Source of the DNA: Acinetobacter calcoaceticus
GTDB taxonomy: Bacteria; Pseudomonadota; Gammaproteobacteria; Pseudomonadales; Moraxellaceae
Reading direction: 5' to 3'
Assembly (NCBI RefSeq): GCF_900520355.1
Contig: NZ_LS999521.1
Span: forward strand, 1,488,001 to 1,552,000
Length of the DNA: 64,000 nucleotides
The translations under genes were made by a program, and so were the position numbers. The notes beneath the pieces were generated by a model that saw nothing but the letters and a program-made list of their open reading frames with translations, was not told where the DNA came from and made no database searches. The first letter of the stretch is position 1. Each line of letters begins with the position of its first letter. Below, in pieces: positions 9,352-17,898 of the stretch.

Positions 9352-9504
9352 ATGAAAAGGCAATACGCAGGAATAACTTCTTTTAAATATTCATATTTTT
9401 TATTGATCAGCGCACTTTTGCTGAGTGGTTGTAACGACTCGTCAAATGATAATTCAAATACACCAGATACAGGTAAAAAGCCTGTAATGCGCTGTGCTCC
9501 ATAA
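9352..9504 (+). CDS. Small lipoprotein, 50 aa, upstream of phospholipase C
   Basis: ATG at 9352 opens a 50-residue frame with a basic start, a hydrophobic helix and the lipobox Leu-Leu-Ser-Gly-Cys, with Cys27 as the lipidated residue. The mature part is only about 24 residues, rich in Asn, Ser and Asp, and ends in Lys-Lys-Pro-Val-Met-Arg-Cys-Ala-Pro. Its stop lies 26 bases before the phospholipase C ATG and no terminator separates them, so they are probably co-transcribed. I do not recognise the family. Two Cys in the mature protein, one lipidated and one near the C terminus, are the only unusual residues. Confidence 0.7.
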   Translation: MKRQYAGITSFKYSYFLLISALLLSGCNDSSNDNSNTPDTGKKPVMRCAP

Positions 9505-9530
9505 ACTTAAATAATAAAAAGAACCTGATC

Positions 9531-11759
9531 ATGATTACACGTCGTAAATTTTTAAATTACTCTTTAAATATGGGTTTTGGTGCTGCGGCATTGGCAGCTT
9601 TCCCATCTAGTATTCAAAAAGCTTTGGCAATTCCTGCAAACAATAAAACAGGCACAATTCAAGATGTCGAACATGTCATTATCTTAATGCAGGAAAACCG
9701 ATCTTTTGACCATTATTTTGGAACATTAAAAGGCGTTCGAGGTTTTGCTGATCGTTTTACGATTCCTTTACCAAGCGGCCGCTATGTATGGGAACAACTC
9801 AGAAGTAATGGGCAAGTTTTAACGCCATTTCATTTAGATGGTACAGCCAATAATGCACAGCGTGCAGATGGTACGCCACATACATGGAATGACAGTCAGT
9901 TGGCTTGGGACAGTGGGCGTATGGCGAATTGGCCAGCCCATAAAACCGATATATCAATGGGCTATTTTAAAGAAAAAGAAATTCCATATCAGTTTGCACT
10001 TGCAAATGCTTTTACGATTTGTGATGCCTACCATTGCTCTATGCACACTGGAACAGATGCGAATCGGTCTTTTCACTTAACAGGTACAAATGGGGCAACA
10101 CCAACCAAGCGATCATTTGTAAATAATGAATGGGACTGGATTGATGGTAACCCAGCTACGGCAGATCGTGGTTATACGTGGAAGACTTATGCAGAACGTT
10201 TGGAAGAAGCCGGTGTAAACTGGATTTGTTATCAAAATATGCCAGATGAATGGGGCGATAATATGCTTGGTGCATTCCGCTCATTTAGAAAGGCAAATAT
10301 CGCATCTGGTTATCCGGTTGCAAGTGGTGGTGAACCAAACAAACCGTATGCCGATACAGGTCAAAAGTTACCATATAAAGCTTATGATGCTGCGACTGAT
10401 AATGCCAAAAATCCATTATATAAGGGCATCGCAAATACTTTACCGGGCAATAAACCAGAAGAATATCTCGACGCTTTTAAACGAGACATTCGTGAAGGGA
10501 AATTGCCACAAGTCTCTTGGATTAATGCGCCGTCAATTTACTGTGAACATCCAGACCCTTCAAGCCCAGTTCAAGGGGCGTGGTTTATTCAAGAAATTAT
10601 TGATGCATTAACTGCTGTACCAGAAGTTTGGAGTAAAACAGCACTGATTATCAATTTTGATGAAAATGATGGTTACTTTGACCATATGCCATCACCATCA
10701 GCGCCATCTCGTCTTAAAAATGGTCAGTATGCTGGAAAATCGACATTAAGCAGTGCTGATATGCAGGACGAATATTTTGATCATGCTGCGCCTGAGGGAA
10801 GCCATTCTCAGCCTACACCTGATGGACAAGTTTATGGTCCGGGTCCTCGTGTACCGTTATATGTGATTTCTCCATGGAGCCGCGGTGGTTGGGTCAACTC
10901 GCAAGTTTTTGACCATACGTCCGTGCTGATGTTTTTAGAAAAACGATTTGGTGTAAAAGAGCCGAATATTAGTCCATACCGCCGTGCAGTGTGTGGTGAT
11001 TTAACCAGCGCATTTAATTTTAAAACACCAAATGCAGATGTTCTACCACAGCTCAATGGAAAACAAACACGTTTACAAGCAGATGAGTTAAGAGAGCATC
11101 AAGAAGCCTTGCCTGCTGTTCCAGTACCAACAGATAGCAAATTACCGATTCAGCAAAGTGGTATACGTCTGTCACGTGCATTGCCTTATGAGCTGCATAC
11201 GAGTGCACGTTGTAAAGCGGATGGTAAGGTGCAATTGATTTTCTCTAATACGGGGCAGCAAGCGGCGGTTTTTCATGTATATGACAAGCTCAATCTCGAC
11301 CGTATTCCAAAGCGTTATATTGTCGAGCCGAATAAAACCTTAGATGATGAATGGGATGCTTTAAAAGATAACTTAGGTCGTTATGATTTATGGGTGTTAG
11401 GCCCAAATGGTTATCATCGTCACTTTAAAGGAGATACTCAACGTATTGTCGATAGTGGAATTAAACCTGAAATTCGAGTGTGTTATGACATCGCCAATGG
11501 TGATGTTTATGTAGAGCTGATGAATGATGGGACTAAGGATGCAATATTGACGGTAAAACCATGCGCATATCGACAGGATGCTCCATTACAACTGACCGTA
11601 AAAGCGGGTCAAATCGTTAAACAACACTGGGCTTTGGCTGAGGTTGGACATTGGTATGATTTTGAAATCACGAGTCAGAGTGATCCATATTATTACCGAC
11701 GTTTTGCTGGCCGAGTTGAAACGGGTGAAGACTCTTTTAGTGATCCCGCAATGATGTAA
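9531..11759 (+). CDS. plc: Phosphocholine-specific phospholipase C, Tat-exported (742 aa)
   Basis: This belongs to the non-haemolytic/haemolytic PLC family of Pseudomonas (PlcN/PlcH), which hydrolyses phosphatidylcholine or sphingomyelin. A twin-arginine signal (TRRKFLNYS, residues 3-11) leads to cleavage after about residue 34. The phosphoesterase motif ENRSFDHYFG is at 55-64 and the metal-site segment FDENDGYFDH is in the middle of the protein. The C-terminal 200 or so residues form the two repeat domains typical of the family. Acinetobacter genomes usually have two such genes. Its length fits the family. Confidence 0.93.
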   Translation: MITRRKFLNYSLNMGFGAAALAAFPSSIQKALAIPANNKTGTIQDVEHVIILMQENRSFDHYFGTLKGVRGFADRFTIPLPSGRYVWEQLRSNGQVLTPFHLDGTANNAQRADGTPHTWNDSQLAWDSGRMANWPAHKTDISMGYFKEKEIPYQFALANAFTICDAYHCSMHTGTDANRSFHLTGTNGATPTKRSFVNNEWDWIDGNPATADRGYTWKTYAERLEEAGVNWICYQNMPDEWGDNMLGAFRSFRKANIASGYPVASGGEPNKPYADTGQKLPYKAYDAATDNAKNPLYKGIANTLPGNKPEEYLDAFKRDIREGKLPQVSWINAPSIYCEHPDPSSPVQGAWFIQEIIDALTAVPEVWSKTALIINFDENDGYFDHMPSPSAPSRLKNGQYAGKSTLSSADMQDEYFDHAAPEGSHSQPTPDGQVYGPGPRVPLYVISPWSRGGWVNSQVFDHTSVLMFLEKRFGVKEPNISPYRRAVCGDLTSAFNFKTPNADVLPQLNGKQTRLQADELREHQEALPAVPVPTDSKLPIQQSGIRLSRALPYELHTSARCKADGKVQLIFSNTGQQAAVFHVYDKLNLDRIPKRYIVEPNKTLDDEWDALKDNLGRYDLWVLGPNGYHRHFKGDTQRIVDSGIKPEIRVCYDIANGDVYVELMNDGTKDAILTVKPCAYRQDAPLQLTVKAGQIVKQHWALAEVGHWYDFEITSQSDPYYYRRFAGRVETGEDSFSDPAMM

Positions 11760-11768
11760 GTTTAGGTG

Positions 11769-11803
11769 GGCAAAAAGAGCAGCTTATTTTCTTTTTGCCT
11801 CAT
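11769..11803. terminator. Terminator between convergent plc and thioesterase genes
   Basis: GGCAAAAAG at 11769-11777 pairs with CTTTTTGCC at 11791-11799 (9 bp). T-rich sequence follows on the plus strand; the minus-strand gene stops just before it at 11807. Confidence 0.65.
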
Positions 11804-11806
11804 TTT

Positions 11807-12244
11807 TTATAATAAAAATTTCTCTAAAACGTCACGAGTAGACTCAGAAATTGGAATCGTTTTTCGGGTTTCACGGTCAACAAACACATGTAAAAAATGT
11901 CCTTGGGCTGAAGCTTGTTGTTGACCTTGTTTAAAGATTGCCAATTCATAACGCAGTGAAGTGTTACCGATTTTACCAATCGCAACGCCTACTTGAATAA
12001 TTTCTGGGAATGACAATTCTTGAAGAAAACTACAAGCTGAATCGACCACTAAGCCAATTGATTGTGATTGATGAATATCAAAACCTGTTTCTTGAATGAG
12101 TAAAGCATTTGCTGCTGTATCAAAATAGCTATAGTAAGTCACATTATTCACATGACCGTAGATATCGTTATCTGCCCATCGAGTTTGAATATCTAAAAAG
12201 AACTTAAATTGATCACGGGTTTTTAAAACGGGTTTAGTCATCAA
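11807..12244 (-). CDS. Acyl-CoA thioesterase, 4HBT/YbgC-like hot-dog (145 aa)
   Basis: The single hot-dog domain has the family's N-terminal signature Arg-Trp-Ala-Asp-Asn-Asp-Ile-Tyr-Gly-His-Val-Asn-Asn, with Asp as catalytic residue and the His-Val-Asn-Asn helix start, followed by Tyr-Phe-Asp. Such proteins cleave acyl-CoA thioesters in the cytoplasm. The start codon overlaps the stop of the upstream alcohol dehydrogenase by four bases (ATGA type), so the two are translationally coupled and likely act in one pathway. The substrate is unknown. Confidence 0.82.
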   Translation of the reverse strand: MMTKPVLKTRDQFKFFLDIQTRWADNDIYGHVNNVTYYSYFDTAANALLIQETGFDIHQSQSIGLVVDSACSFLQELSFPEIIQVGVAIGKIGNTSLRYELAIFKQGQQQASAQGHFLHVFVDRETRKTIPISESTRDVLEKFLL

Positions 12245-13404
12245 TGAATCGCCTGATAAATTGCCAAAGCAGCAGCTTCTGTCATGTCACGTGGGTTATT
12301 TTGCAGTAAGCGGGTTTGTAGCATGGCATCTTGCGCAAGCCTAGGTAAACTGGACTCTTCAATACCCAAATCTCTAAGTTTTAAAGTCAAACCACTGCGG
12401 TCTAAGTGGTTTTGCATATGATCAATAAACAAGTCACATAAACCGTCAGTGCTACCATTACTATATGGGTCTAGCCATTGCATAAGCTCTGCATAATATT
12501 GTTTGGCATTTGGCGTATTAAATTTTAAGACTTCAACCAATACTAAGGCATTGGTATGCCCATGCGATAAATGAAAATGCCCACCGAGTGGATAAGCCAA
12601 AGCATGCACAGCGGCAACTGGAGAATTAGCAAATGCCTGACCTGCAAGCATAGAACCGAAAAGCATGTTTTGTCGCGCTTCGAGGTCATTTTCATTCTTA
12701 AGCACTTTAGGCAAATTATGGTTCAGTAATTTCAAAGCATGTTTGGCTAAAATATCAGTATAAATATTCTTTTTATGTTTAGAGGTATATGCCTCAATGG
12801 CATGCACCATCGCATCAATACCCGTTGCAGCAGTAATATGAGCGGGTAAATTTTGAGTAAAGGTCGCGTCAAGAATTGCTGTATCGGCATAAAGCACTGG
12901 AGAGACAATTCCCATTTTAGTGGTTTCACCCGTTGTGACAATCGAAATTGGAGTGACTTCCGAGCCTGTACCCGCTGTAGTTGGAATTAAAATGAGCGGA
13001 AGACGAGTAGTTTTTATTTGATTTACGCCATACATGTCTTGCAAACTTTGAGTTTGGTCGGGGTGTGCCAACAAAGCAATTACTTTTGCAACATCTAAAG
13101 AACTACCACCACCAAAACCAATAATGGCATCTACATTTTGTTGTTTTGCATAATTGGCTGCATCTAATACCACTTGTTCCGGTGGGTCAGCCTGAACATC
13201 GGCATAAACGACATAATCAAGATTAAGCGTATCTAAAATTTGAAGAATGGGTAGGTGTAGCTGATTTTTGATCATTCCTGCATCGGTCACCAGTAATAAT
13301 TTGCCGTAACCTTTTTGTGCTAAAACATTCTGTAATTCTTGTATAGAGCCTAAGCCTGAGATGATATTTGGAACGGTTTGCAATTGAAAATGGCTCATAT
13401 ACAT
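12241..13404 (-). CDS. Iron-containing alcohol dehydrogenase (387 aa)
   Basis: This is a group III metal-dependent alcohol dehydrogenase. The NAD-binding segment GFGGGSSLDVAK is at about 96-107 and a later GTGSEVT segment is present. Metal ligands fit the Asp and three His of segments GIDAMVHAIEAY and HALAYPLGGHFHLSHGH. An AAGGGA ribosome site suits either ATG at 13404 or 13398, so the start is uncertain by two codons. An earlier codon would add seven more residues. The coupled downstream gene is a thioesterase. The alcohol or aldehyde substrate cannot be deduced. Confidence 0.87.
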   Translation of the reverse strand: MYMSHFQLQTVPNIISGLGSIQELQNVLAQKGYGKLLLVTDAGMIKNQLHLPILQILDTLNLDYVVYADVQADPPEQVVLDAANYAKQQNVDAIIGFGGGSSLDVAKVIALLAHPDQTQSLQDMYGVNQIKTTRLPLILIPTTAGTGSEVTPISIVTTGETTKMGIVSPVLYADTAILDATFTQNLPAHITAATGIDAMVHAIEAYTSKHKKNIYTDILAKHALKLLNHNLPKVLKNENDLEARQNMLFGSMLAGQAFANSPVAAVHALAYPLGGHFHLSHGHTNALVLVEVLKFNTPNAKQYYAELMQWLDPYSNGSTDGLCDLFIDHMQNHLDRSGLTLKLRDLGIEESSLPRLAQDAMLQTRLLQNNPRDMTEAAALAIYQAIH

Positions 13405-13586
13405 TATTCCCTTATTTTTGAACATTATTGTTGAACGGTTCTATAAGACTCAATCTTTAAATAACTTAGCATAAGACACTCTAAAATAAAGTAGTTCTGA
13501 AGTGATTATATTTTATGTTGTACGAGCTAATCACTATTTTTACGGGGTTGGATTGGGATGGTAGGGGGCGATCACGCAAGATGTTT

Positions 13587-13616
13587 AAAAGCTCATCGGA
13601 AGGTGGGCTTTTTGTT
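13587..13616 (+). terminator. Orphan intrinsic terminator, possible small RNA end
   Basis: AAAAGCTCA at 13587-13595 pairs with TGGGCTTTT at 13604-13612 (9 bp, one G-U) with an 8-base loop and a T tail. No coding gene on the plus strand ends nearby; the gene upstream runs the other way. The 280-base gap 13405-13699 otherwise shows nothing but this hairpin and a G-rich stretch at 13552-13570. Confidence 0.5.
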
Positions 13617-13699
13617 ATTTATACTGTTCGGTAGATTTTCCTGAAGGCTACTAATTCATATAATGCCCTAACAATTTATAATTTTATTTGGTTCAAAAA

Positions 13700-14053
13700 G
13701 TGAAAATTTCTAAAACTTTACTTAATCTTATTGGATGTACTTGTTTAATGCTGAGCTCCGCAGCAATGGCGAAAACTAGCTCTAGCGTCTATTCACCTAA
13801 AAAGGGTGTCATTTGTGACAAATATATCTGTGCTGACAAGAAGGGTGTATCTAAAAAACTTACAGCCAAATATTTAGGAACTAACAAAGCGAACAAAGCA
13901 TTCTCTCAAGGCGATTTTGATACCTCAGCATTTACACTCTCAAACGGCGTATTCTGTGATACAAAAACAAAACTATGTCATGTCGACCGATACTTTGAAA
14001 ATGGGCATCGTAGTAAAGTTGATAGAAAAATGACGGATAAACTTTTTAAATAA
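13700..14053 (+). CDS. YcgJ-family exported protein (117 aa)
   Basis: A signal peptide of about 23 residues ends in Ala-Met-Ala. The mature part is basic, has four Cys in two close pairs (Cys-x4-Cys near 32-37, and a second pair near 81-89), and resembles E. coli YcgJ, a small protein of unknown function. I choose GTG at 13700, which gives a normal signal peptide; TTG at 13688 would add four residues. No strong ribosome site is visible for either. The gene is alone, beside decayed sequence. Confidence 0.6.
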   Translation: MKISKTLLNLIGCTCLMLSSAAMAKTSSSVYSPKKGVICDKYICADKKGVSKKLTAKYLGTNKANKAFSQGDFDTSAFTLSNGVFCDTKTKLCHVDRYFENGHRSKVDRKMTDKLFK

Positions 14054-14178
14054 ATAATTCTTGTCTTAGTTTTAAAAAAAAGCCCTTAATGATTGGACTT
14101 TTTTCTAGATGAATATTTTAAATTGAATTTTAATAAAACGATTATTAAATATTAAAAATGAATCTAAAAAGTTAGGTG

Positions 14179-14345
14179 ATGAAAAAAATCTAATAAATTG
14201 TCTGATTACTTTTAGTGTTACTGGGTGTGTTTCCAATTAGCCTAAAGGTTACTTCATTAGAAGTAAAACCTAAAGATATTTATTTCATCCAGATGAGCCT
14301 AAAAGCTCAAAGGATAACCATTCATTTTATTATAGTGAAAATTAA
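14179..14345 (+). pseudogene. Remnant of a small lipoprotein gene
   Basis: ATG-AAA-AAA at 14179 is followed by stops, then, in shifted frames, by a lipobox-like stretch ending Thr-Gly-Cys-Val-Ser-Asn and by a C-terminal piece reading HPDEPKSSKDNHSFYYSEN before TAA. Several frame changes and stops are needed to join these. It looks like a decayed lipoprotein; the family is not recognised. Confidence 0.35.
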
Positions 14346-14456
14346 ATATTGATATTCCATAATAGAAGCTTTTTTAAAATTACCGCTTATCATTTTTTAA
14401 TCAATGTTTATAAATGCTTAGCTATACTATTTGCTCAAATAAAAAAGGAAGATTAC

Positions 14457-15276
14457 ATGAATAAAATTATTTTGGGTTTATTAATCTGCAGTGGATTTTC
14501 AGTAAATATTTATGCTACCTGTACTTATAATTTTGATGCAACTCAAGCATCAAGTTGATGCGGTAAATGTAGCAGGAGGGAGACCGATTAAATTAATGTC
14601 TCCGATCAGTATTTCTGAGCAAAAAGGTACGGCAACAATTGGTTATATAGGAAGTACACCAGCTGACTAGATTGTAGCTTTAGGTAAAATGATAAGCCTA
14701 CCTTCTATACAGACTACTTTAGTTGATAAGTCAGTAATAGGAACAAATATTGTTGCTGCAGAATTTATATTTGATGTTTTCAATATTAAAAACATTACAT
14801 TAGGAGATAGCCATGAAGTTCAATAGTTAGCTTTTAATGTATCGGGAGCTTCTAATTTAAAGAATGAAATTAGTTTAGATCTTGATTATGGATTAATTAA
14901 TAAAGATGCAAATTATGTTGATGGAAGCTATGTGACTCTCACGGGAGCAAGTACTAAAAGAGATACTTCTGGCTCAGTAGTTGCAAAGGAGCTTGATCGA
15001 AAGGTAATTCTTGTTACGGTACCAACAGATGGCAAAGTTAGGGTTGGACTTTATTTTAATCAGGTTAGTAAACAAATAGGTTATATCATCAATGGTACTA
15101 ATTATGGATACCTTAACTTACTTGCTGAAAACTCTTTAAAAAGTATTGGATTTAAAGGGACAGGAATACAATCATCAAATGTCAACTCTAAATTTCTTGG
15201 TAAAATTATTGATAAAGCAAATATACAGTTTACCTATCCAACAGGTACCACTGATATTTGTGGCAGTACCATTTAA
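14457..15276 (+). pseudogene. Decayed exported protein, probably DUF4882 family
   Basis: An intact start (ATG 14457, AAGGAAG ribosome site) encodes a signal peptide ending Ile-Tyr-Ala-Thr, then CTYNFDATQAS. The frame is lost by a one-base-type shift near 14550. The remaining coding sequence continues in one other frame to the stop at 15276, broken only by TAG codons at 14668 and 14824. The restored product would be about 270 residues, secreted, with Cys near both ends. The start resembles Acinetobacter DUF4882 proteins as I recall them. Function of that family is unknown. Confidence 0.65.
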
Positions 15277-15293
15277 GAATTTTATTAAATTAG

Positions 15294-15318
15294 AAACCAC
15301 TCATTTTAGTGGTTTTTT
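15294..15318 (+). terminator. Terminator after the DUF4882-like pseudogene
   Basis: AAACCACT at 15294-15301 pairs with AGTGGTTT at 15308-15315, followed by T residues. Confidence 0.65.
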
Positions 15319-15331
15319 ATGGGAGAAATTT

Positions 15332-15424
15332 ATGGGGGGAAAGAAAAAAACGACTAGTTTTAGTTTTGATGTAGCTAAACAGGCAGAAGACAAAGTTAAG
15401 AAAATTACTATGAAAACTATATAA
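15332..15424 (+). pseudogene. Short reading frame, likely 5' remnant of a lost gene
   Basis: ATG at 15332 encodes 30 residues beginning MGGKKKTTSFSF and rich in Lys. A further stretch in another frame (about 15429-15503) reads VSDANSHFLGDGLHINLAG, as if the original protein continued after a frameshift and stops. I do not recognise it. Confidence 0.3.
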
Positions 15425-15551
15425 TTATAGAAGTTAGTGATGCCAATAGTCACTTTTTAGGAGACGGGCTTCATATAAATTTAGCAGGTCTCGACAAGTT
15501 ATGAAGAATTTCTATTTTATTCAAATCATTCAACGAATAATTTATTGATAT

Positions 15552-15582
15552 AAAAGGCCCTGCAATTTGCAGGGTCTTTTTT
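15552..15582. terminator. Bidirectional terminator
   Basis: AAAAGGCCCTGCA at 15552-15564 pairs with TGCAGGGTCTTTT at 15568-15580, with one G-U pair and a three-base loop, followed by T on the plus strand and by the A/T-reversed T run on the minus strand. It closes the acyltransferase gene. Confidence 0.75.
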
Positions 15583-16630
15583 AGAATCTGTTCTTTAAAC
15601 TTAGAGCTGGTTTTTCTATTAGTTTCCAGCTTAATATAGCTAAAATTATTGTGACTATGAATGTAAGAAATATATAGATTGGTTCATGCAACAACCCAAT
15701 GGTCACAAGAGTATTTACAACAAGCATATGATAAATATATATCCCATAAGAAATGTCATTGTGTTTTAACAACTTATCACTGAGATTTTTATGAGAAAAT
15801 GCAAATGATAGAGTGACCAAAGAAAGCAAAGCTGTTGTAATTATTTGGAAAATGTTACTCATCTCATAAGCATGTGTCTCTTTACCTAAATACACTCCGA
15901 ATATTAAAAAATAAACTACATAGATCGTGAACCAAACAATAAACTTATTCTCAATAAATTTAGATAATTTTGTCCAAAAAATATAGAAAGATGAACCGAT
16001 CAAAAAATTAAAAAGATAAGGAATGATAGATACAAAACTTAATTTTTTAATAATATTTTCATCGAGCCCAGCAAAATAGAAGTTTGCAATAAGGGATAAT
16101 ATAAAAAGAAGAAGTAAAACAAATGCTCCTTTTAGTTTTTTCATAAGAAAAAATATAATGGGAACAAGAATGTAAAATTGAACTTCAACTGTAATTGTCC
16201 ATAAAGCTCCATTGGGTGTACCTACACCCCAGAATTTTAAAATTTCTGGTGTATAAAACTGTAAAATTGTTAATTGACCAATTAACCATATATAAAAACT
16301 TGTATGTGTAAGTAGAGAAAATGAAGAGAAAAAAATGAGAAGTAAAACTGTAATAAATAAGCATACGTATAGAGCAGGATAAAGCCTTAATATTCGATTA
16401 ATACTGTATTTTTTAATATCATGATTACGATCAAATGCCCAAAAGATAAGAAATCCACTGACAGTAAAGAATATTGGAACACCAGGAAAATATTGGAAAA
16501 ATTTATCAAAAAATTCACGTAATAAACCATTTATTTTCAGGTGATTTAGACTATGCATATATACGACTTGACAGGCTGCTAGAAGTCGAATGAGGTCGAA
16601 ATTATTAGTCCGGGGAATTGATAAGAGCAT
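15581..16630 (-). CDS. Acyltransferase 3 (OafA/YrhL-type) membrane protein (349 aa)
   Basis: This is a polytopic inner-membrane O-acyltransferase with about ten hydrophobic helices. The N-terminal segment FDLIRLLAACQVVYMHS carries the Arg and His of the family's first motif. A later VPIFFTVSGFLIFW segment corresponds to the second conserved helix. Such enzymes acetylate or succinylate sugars of surface polysaccharides, lipids or peptidoglycan. I start it at ATG 16630; a TTG 12 codons earlier is open but gives an unlikely hydrophilic head. The gene stands alone and is more AT-rich than the housekeeping genes nearby, which suggests acquisition. Confidence 0.82.
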   Translation of the reverse strand: MLLSIPRTNNFDLIRLLAACQVVYMHSLNHLKINGLLREFFDKFFQYFPGVPIFFTVSGFLIFWAFDRNHDIKKYSINRILRLYPALYVCLFITVLLLIFFSSFSLLTHTSFYIWLIGQLTILQFYTPEILKFWGVGTPNGALWTITVEVQFYILVPIIFFLMKKLKGAFVLLLLFILSLIANFYFAGLDENIIKKLSFVSIIPYLFNFLIGSSFYIFWTKLSKFIENKFIVWFTIYVVYFLIFGVYLGKETHAYEMSNIFQIITTALLSLVTLSFAFSHKNLSDKLLKHNDISYGIYIYHMLVVNTLVTIGLLHEPIYIFLTFIVTIILAILSWKLIEKPALSLKNRF

Positions 16631-16828
16631 ATCCGTATTGACTGTTGTTATTAAAATCGAAAGCAATTCTACAGGGCAGCTAAATCTTAGTCGTTGAGTT
16701 TTTTTTATGTTTATGTTTTTGTTTTTATCAAAATATGTTTTCTTAAATTCATAATTAAGTCAGTTTAAGTATTTGTAATTTAAATATTAAGAAAAGAATA
16801 TTATGCAAGATGTTCCTCTAAAATTTAG

Positions 16829-16996
16829 CTACTATTAAAGAAGCTTTAAAGTGCTTGGTACTGCTTGCTAACTATCACCAAGGCGATGTAAAAGGCGTTA
16901 TCTTGTAAGACCATTGCTACATTGAAATCTGTGAACAAAAAAACTAATCAAGAACAATTTTTCTATAGTTGAATTGTTAACCAGATTACATTGTGA
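16829..16996 (+). pseudogene. Decayed phage lysozyme C-terminal fragment (PG-binding type 3-like)
   Basis: Translated piecewise, this reads TIKEALKCLVLL, then CYIEICEQ, then QEQFFYSW, ending at a TGA at 16994. The same order of pieces (ATINALK, RYIEICEH, RQEQFFYGW, then a TGA) occurs at 31384-31696. Frame changes and stops interrupt it. The rest of the 16681-17290 gap shows no gene. Confidence 0.5.
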
Positions 16997-17291
16997 AGGC
17001 GTTAGTTCTTTTATTAAAAAATATGCTCATATGATTAATAACAATGTTAATTTGAGTGTTTGCCTTTAAGTCCTTTGAAGGGGCATTAACCTAATAAAAA
17101 AATAATATAAAAAAGTTATTCCTTTATGTAAAAGCCTTCTGATGAGGGCTTTATTATTTTCCTGAAAATTAGAAGATCAGCTACTTTGTCGACTGATTTA
17201 TCAACTTTTAATCTATTGATAAACATTATTTTCCTTTTCAAGCCATGTGAGTTTTGACAAAATGCATCACGTCACAATGGTCAATTCAATT

Positions 17292-17320
17292 CTGACAATA
17301 ATTTATAGTTTTGTTAGGAT
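17292..17320 (+). promoter_or_regulatory. Predicted sigma-70 promoter of the phosphatase-murB run
   Basis: CTGACA (-35) and TAGGAT (-10) are separated by 17 bases, about 55 bases before the start codon. This is a pattern match only. Confidence 0.4.
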
Positions 17321-17375
17321 TTTGCATGCACCATATTTATTTCTATGTAATTCAAATATTTGGAAGTAATTTCTA

Positions 17376-17879
17376 ATGGAAACACAATATAAGGTGTTAT
17401 GTGTCTGTTTAGGAAATATTTGCCGCTCTCCCACGGCTGAAGTAGTTTTTAGGCATTATTGTGATACACATCAACTCAATATATTTGTCGATTCGGCTGG
17501 AACCAGTAATTATCATCCAAACAAAGCACCAGATCAGCGTAGTCAGCTGCACGCTAAAAAAAGAGGTTATGACTTATCTTCATTGCGTGCAAGACAGCTT
17601 TCAACTCAAGACTTTTTAGAGTTTGATTTAATTTTGGCAATGGATCATCAAAACTTTGATGATATTCATGACATGCTACAAAGTGCGGTTTCTCAGTTTG
17701 GTACACATCAAATTCGTGCAAAAGTAGCGTTAATGAGCGAGCATGATCCCCAATATCCACAACAAGCCTTGCCTGACCCTTATTATGGTGGCGCTGAAGG
17801 CTTTGAACGCGTACTCGACCAATGCGAATCAAGTAGTTTGGCGTGGATTAATATTTTACAAAAACAATTGAATGTTTAA
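17376..17879 (+). CDS. Low-molecular-weight protein-tyrosine phosphatase (167 aa)
   Basis: The P-loop C-x5-R-S is at Cys11-Arg17-Ser18 ([10 protein letters not shown]), and the general-acid loop Asp-Pro-Tyr-Tyr-Gly-Gly is near residue 130, as in the LMW-PTP family. It is cytoplasmic. Some relatives act on capsule tyrosine kinases, but no kinase gene is nearby, and the link with murB suggests a housekeeping or cell-envelope role (inference). It starts a run of four close genes in one direction. Confidence 0.93.
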   Translation: METQYKVLCVCLGNICRSPTAEVVFRHYCDTHQLNIFVDSAGTSNYHPNKAPDQRSQLHAKKRGYDLSSLRARQLSTQDFLEFDLILAMDHQNFDDIHDMLQSAVSQFGTHQIRAKVALMSEHDPQYPQQALPDPYYGGAEGFERVLDQCESSSLAWINILQKQLNV

Positions 17880-17898
17880 GAATAGGTTTTTCAATACG

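Noticed and set aside
14349..14558. A 69-codon frame covering the signal peptide at 14457
   Set aside because: Its first 36 codons lie before the real ATG and ribosome site; the rest is the 5' end of the DUF4882-like pseudogene.
16681..17290. Insertion sequence or transposase remnant
   Set aside because: No terminal inverted repeats or transposase motifs were seen. The only coding trace matches the lysozyme-like remnant at 31.4-31.7 kb.
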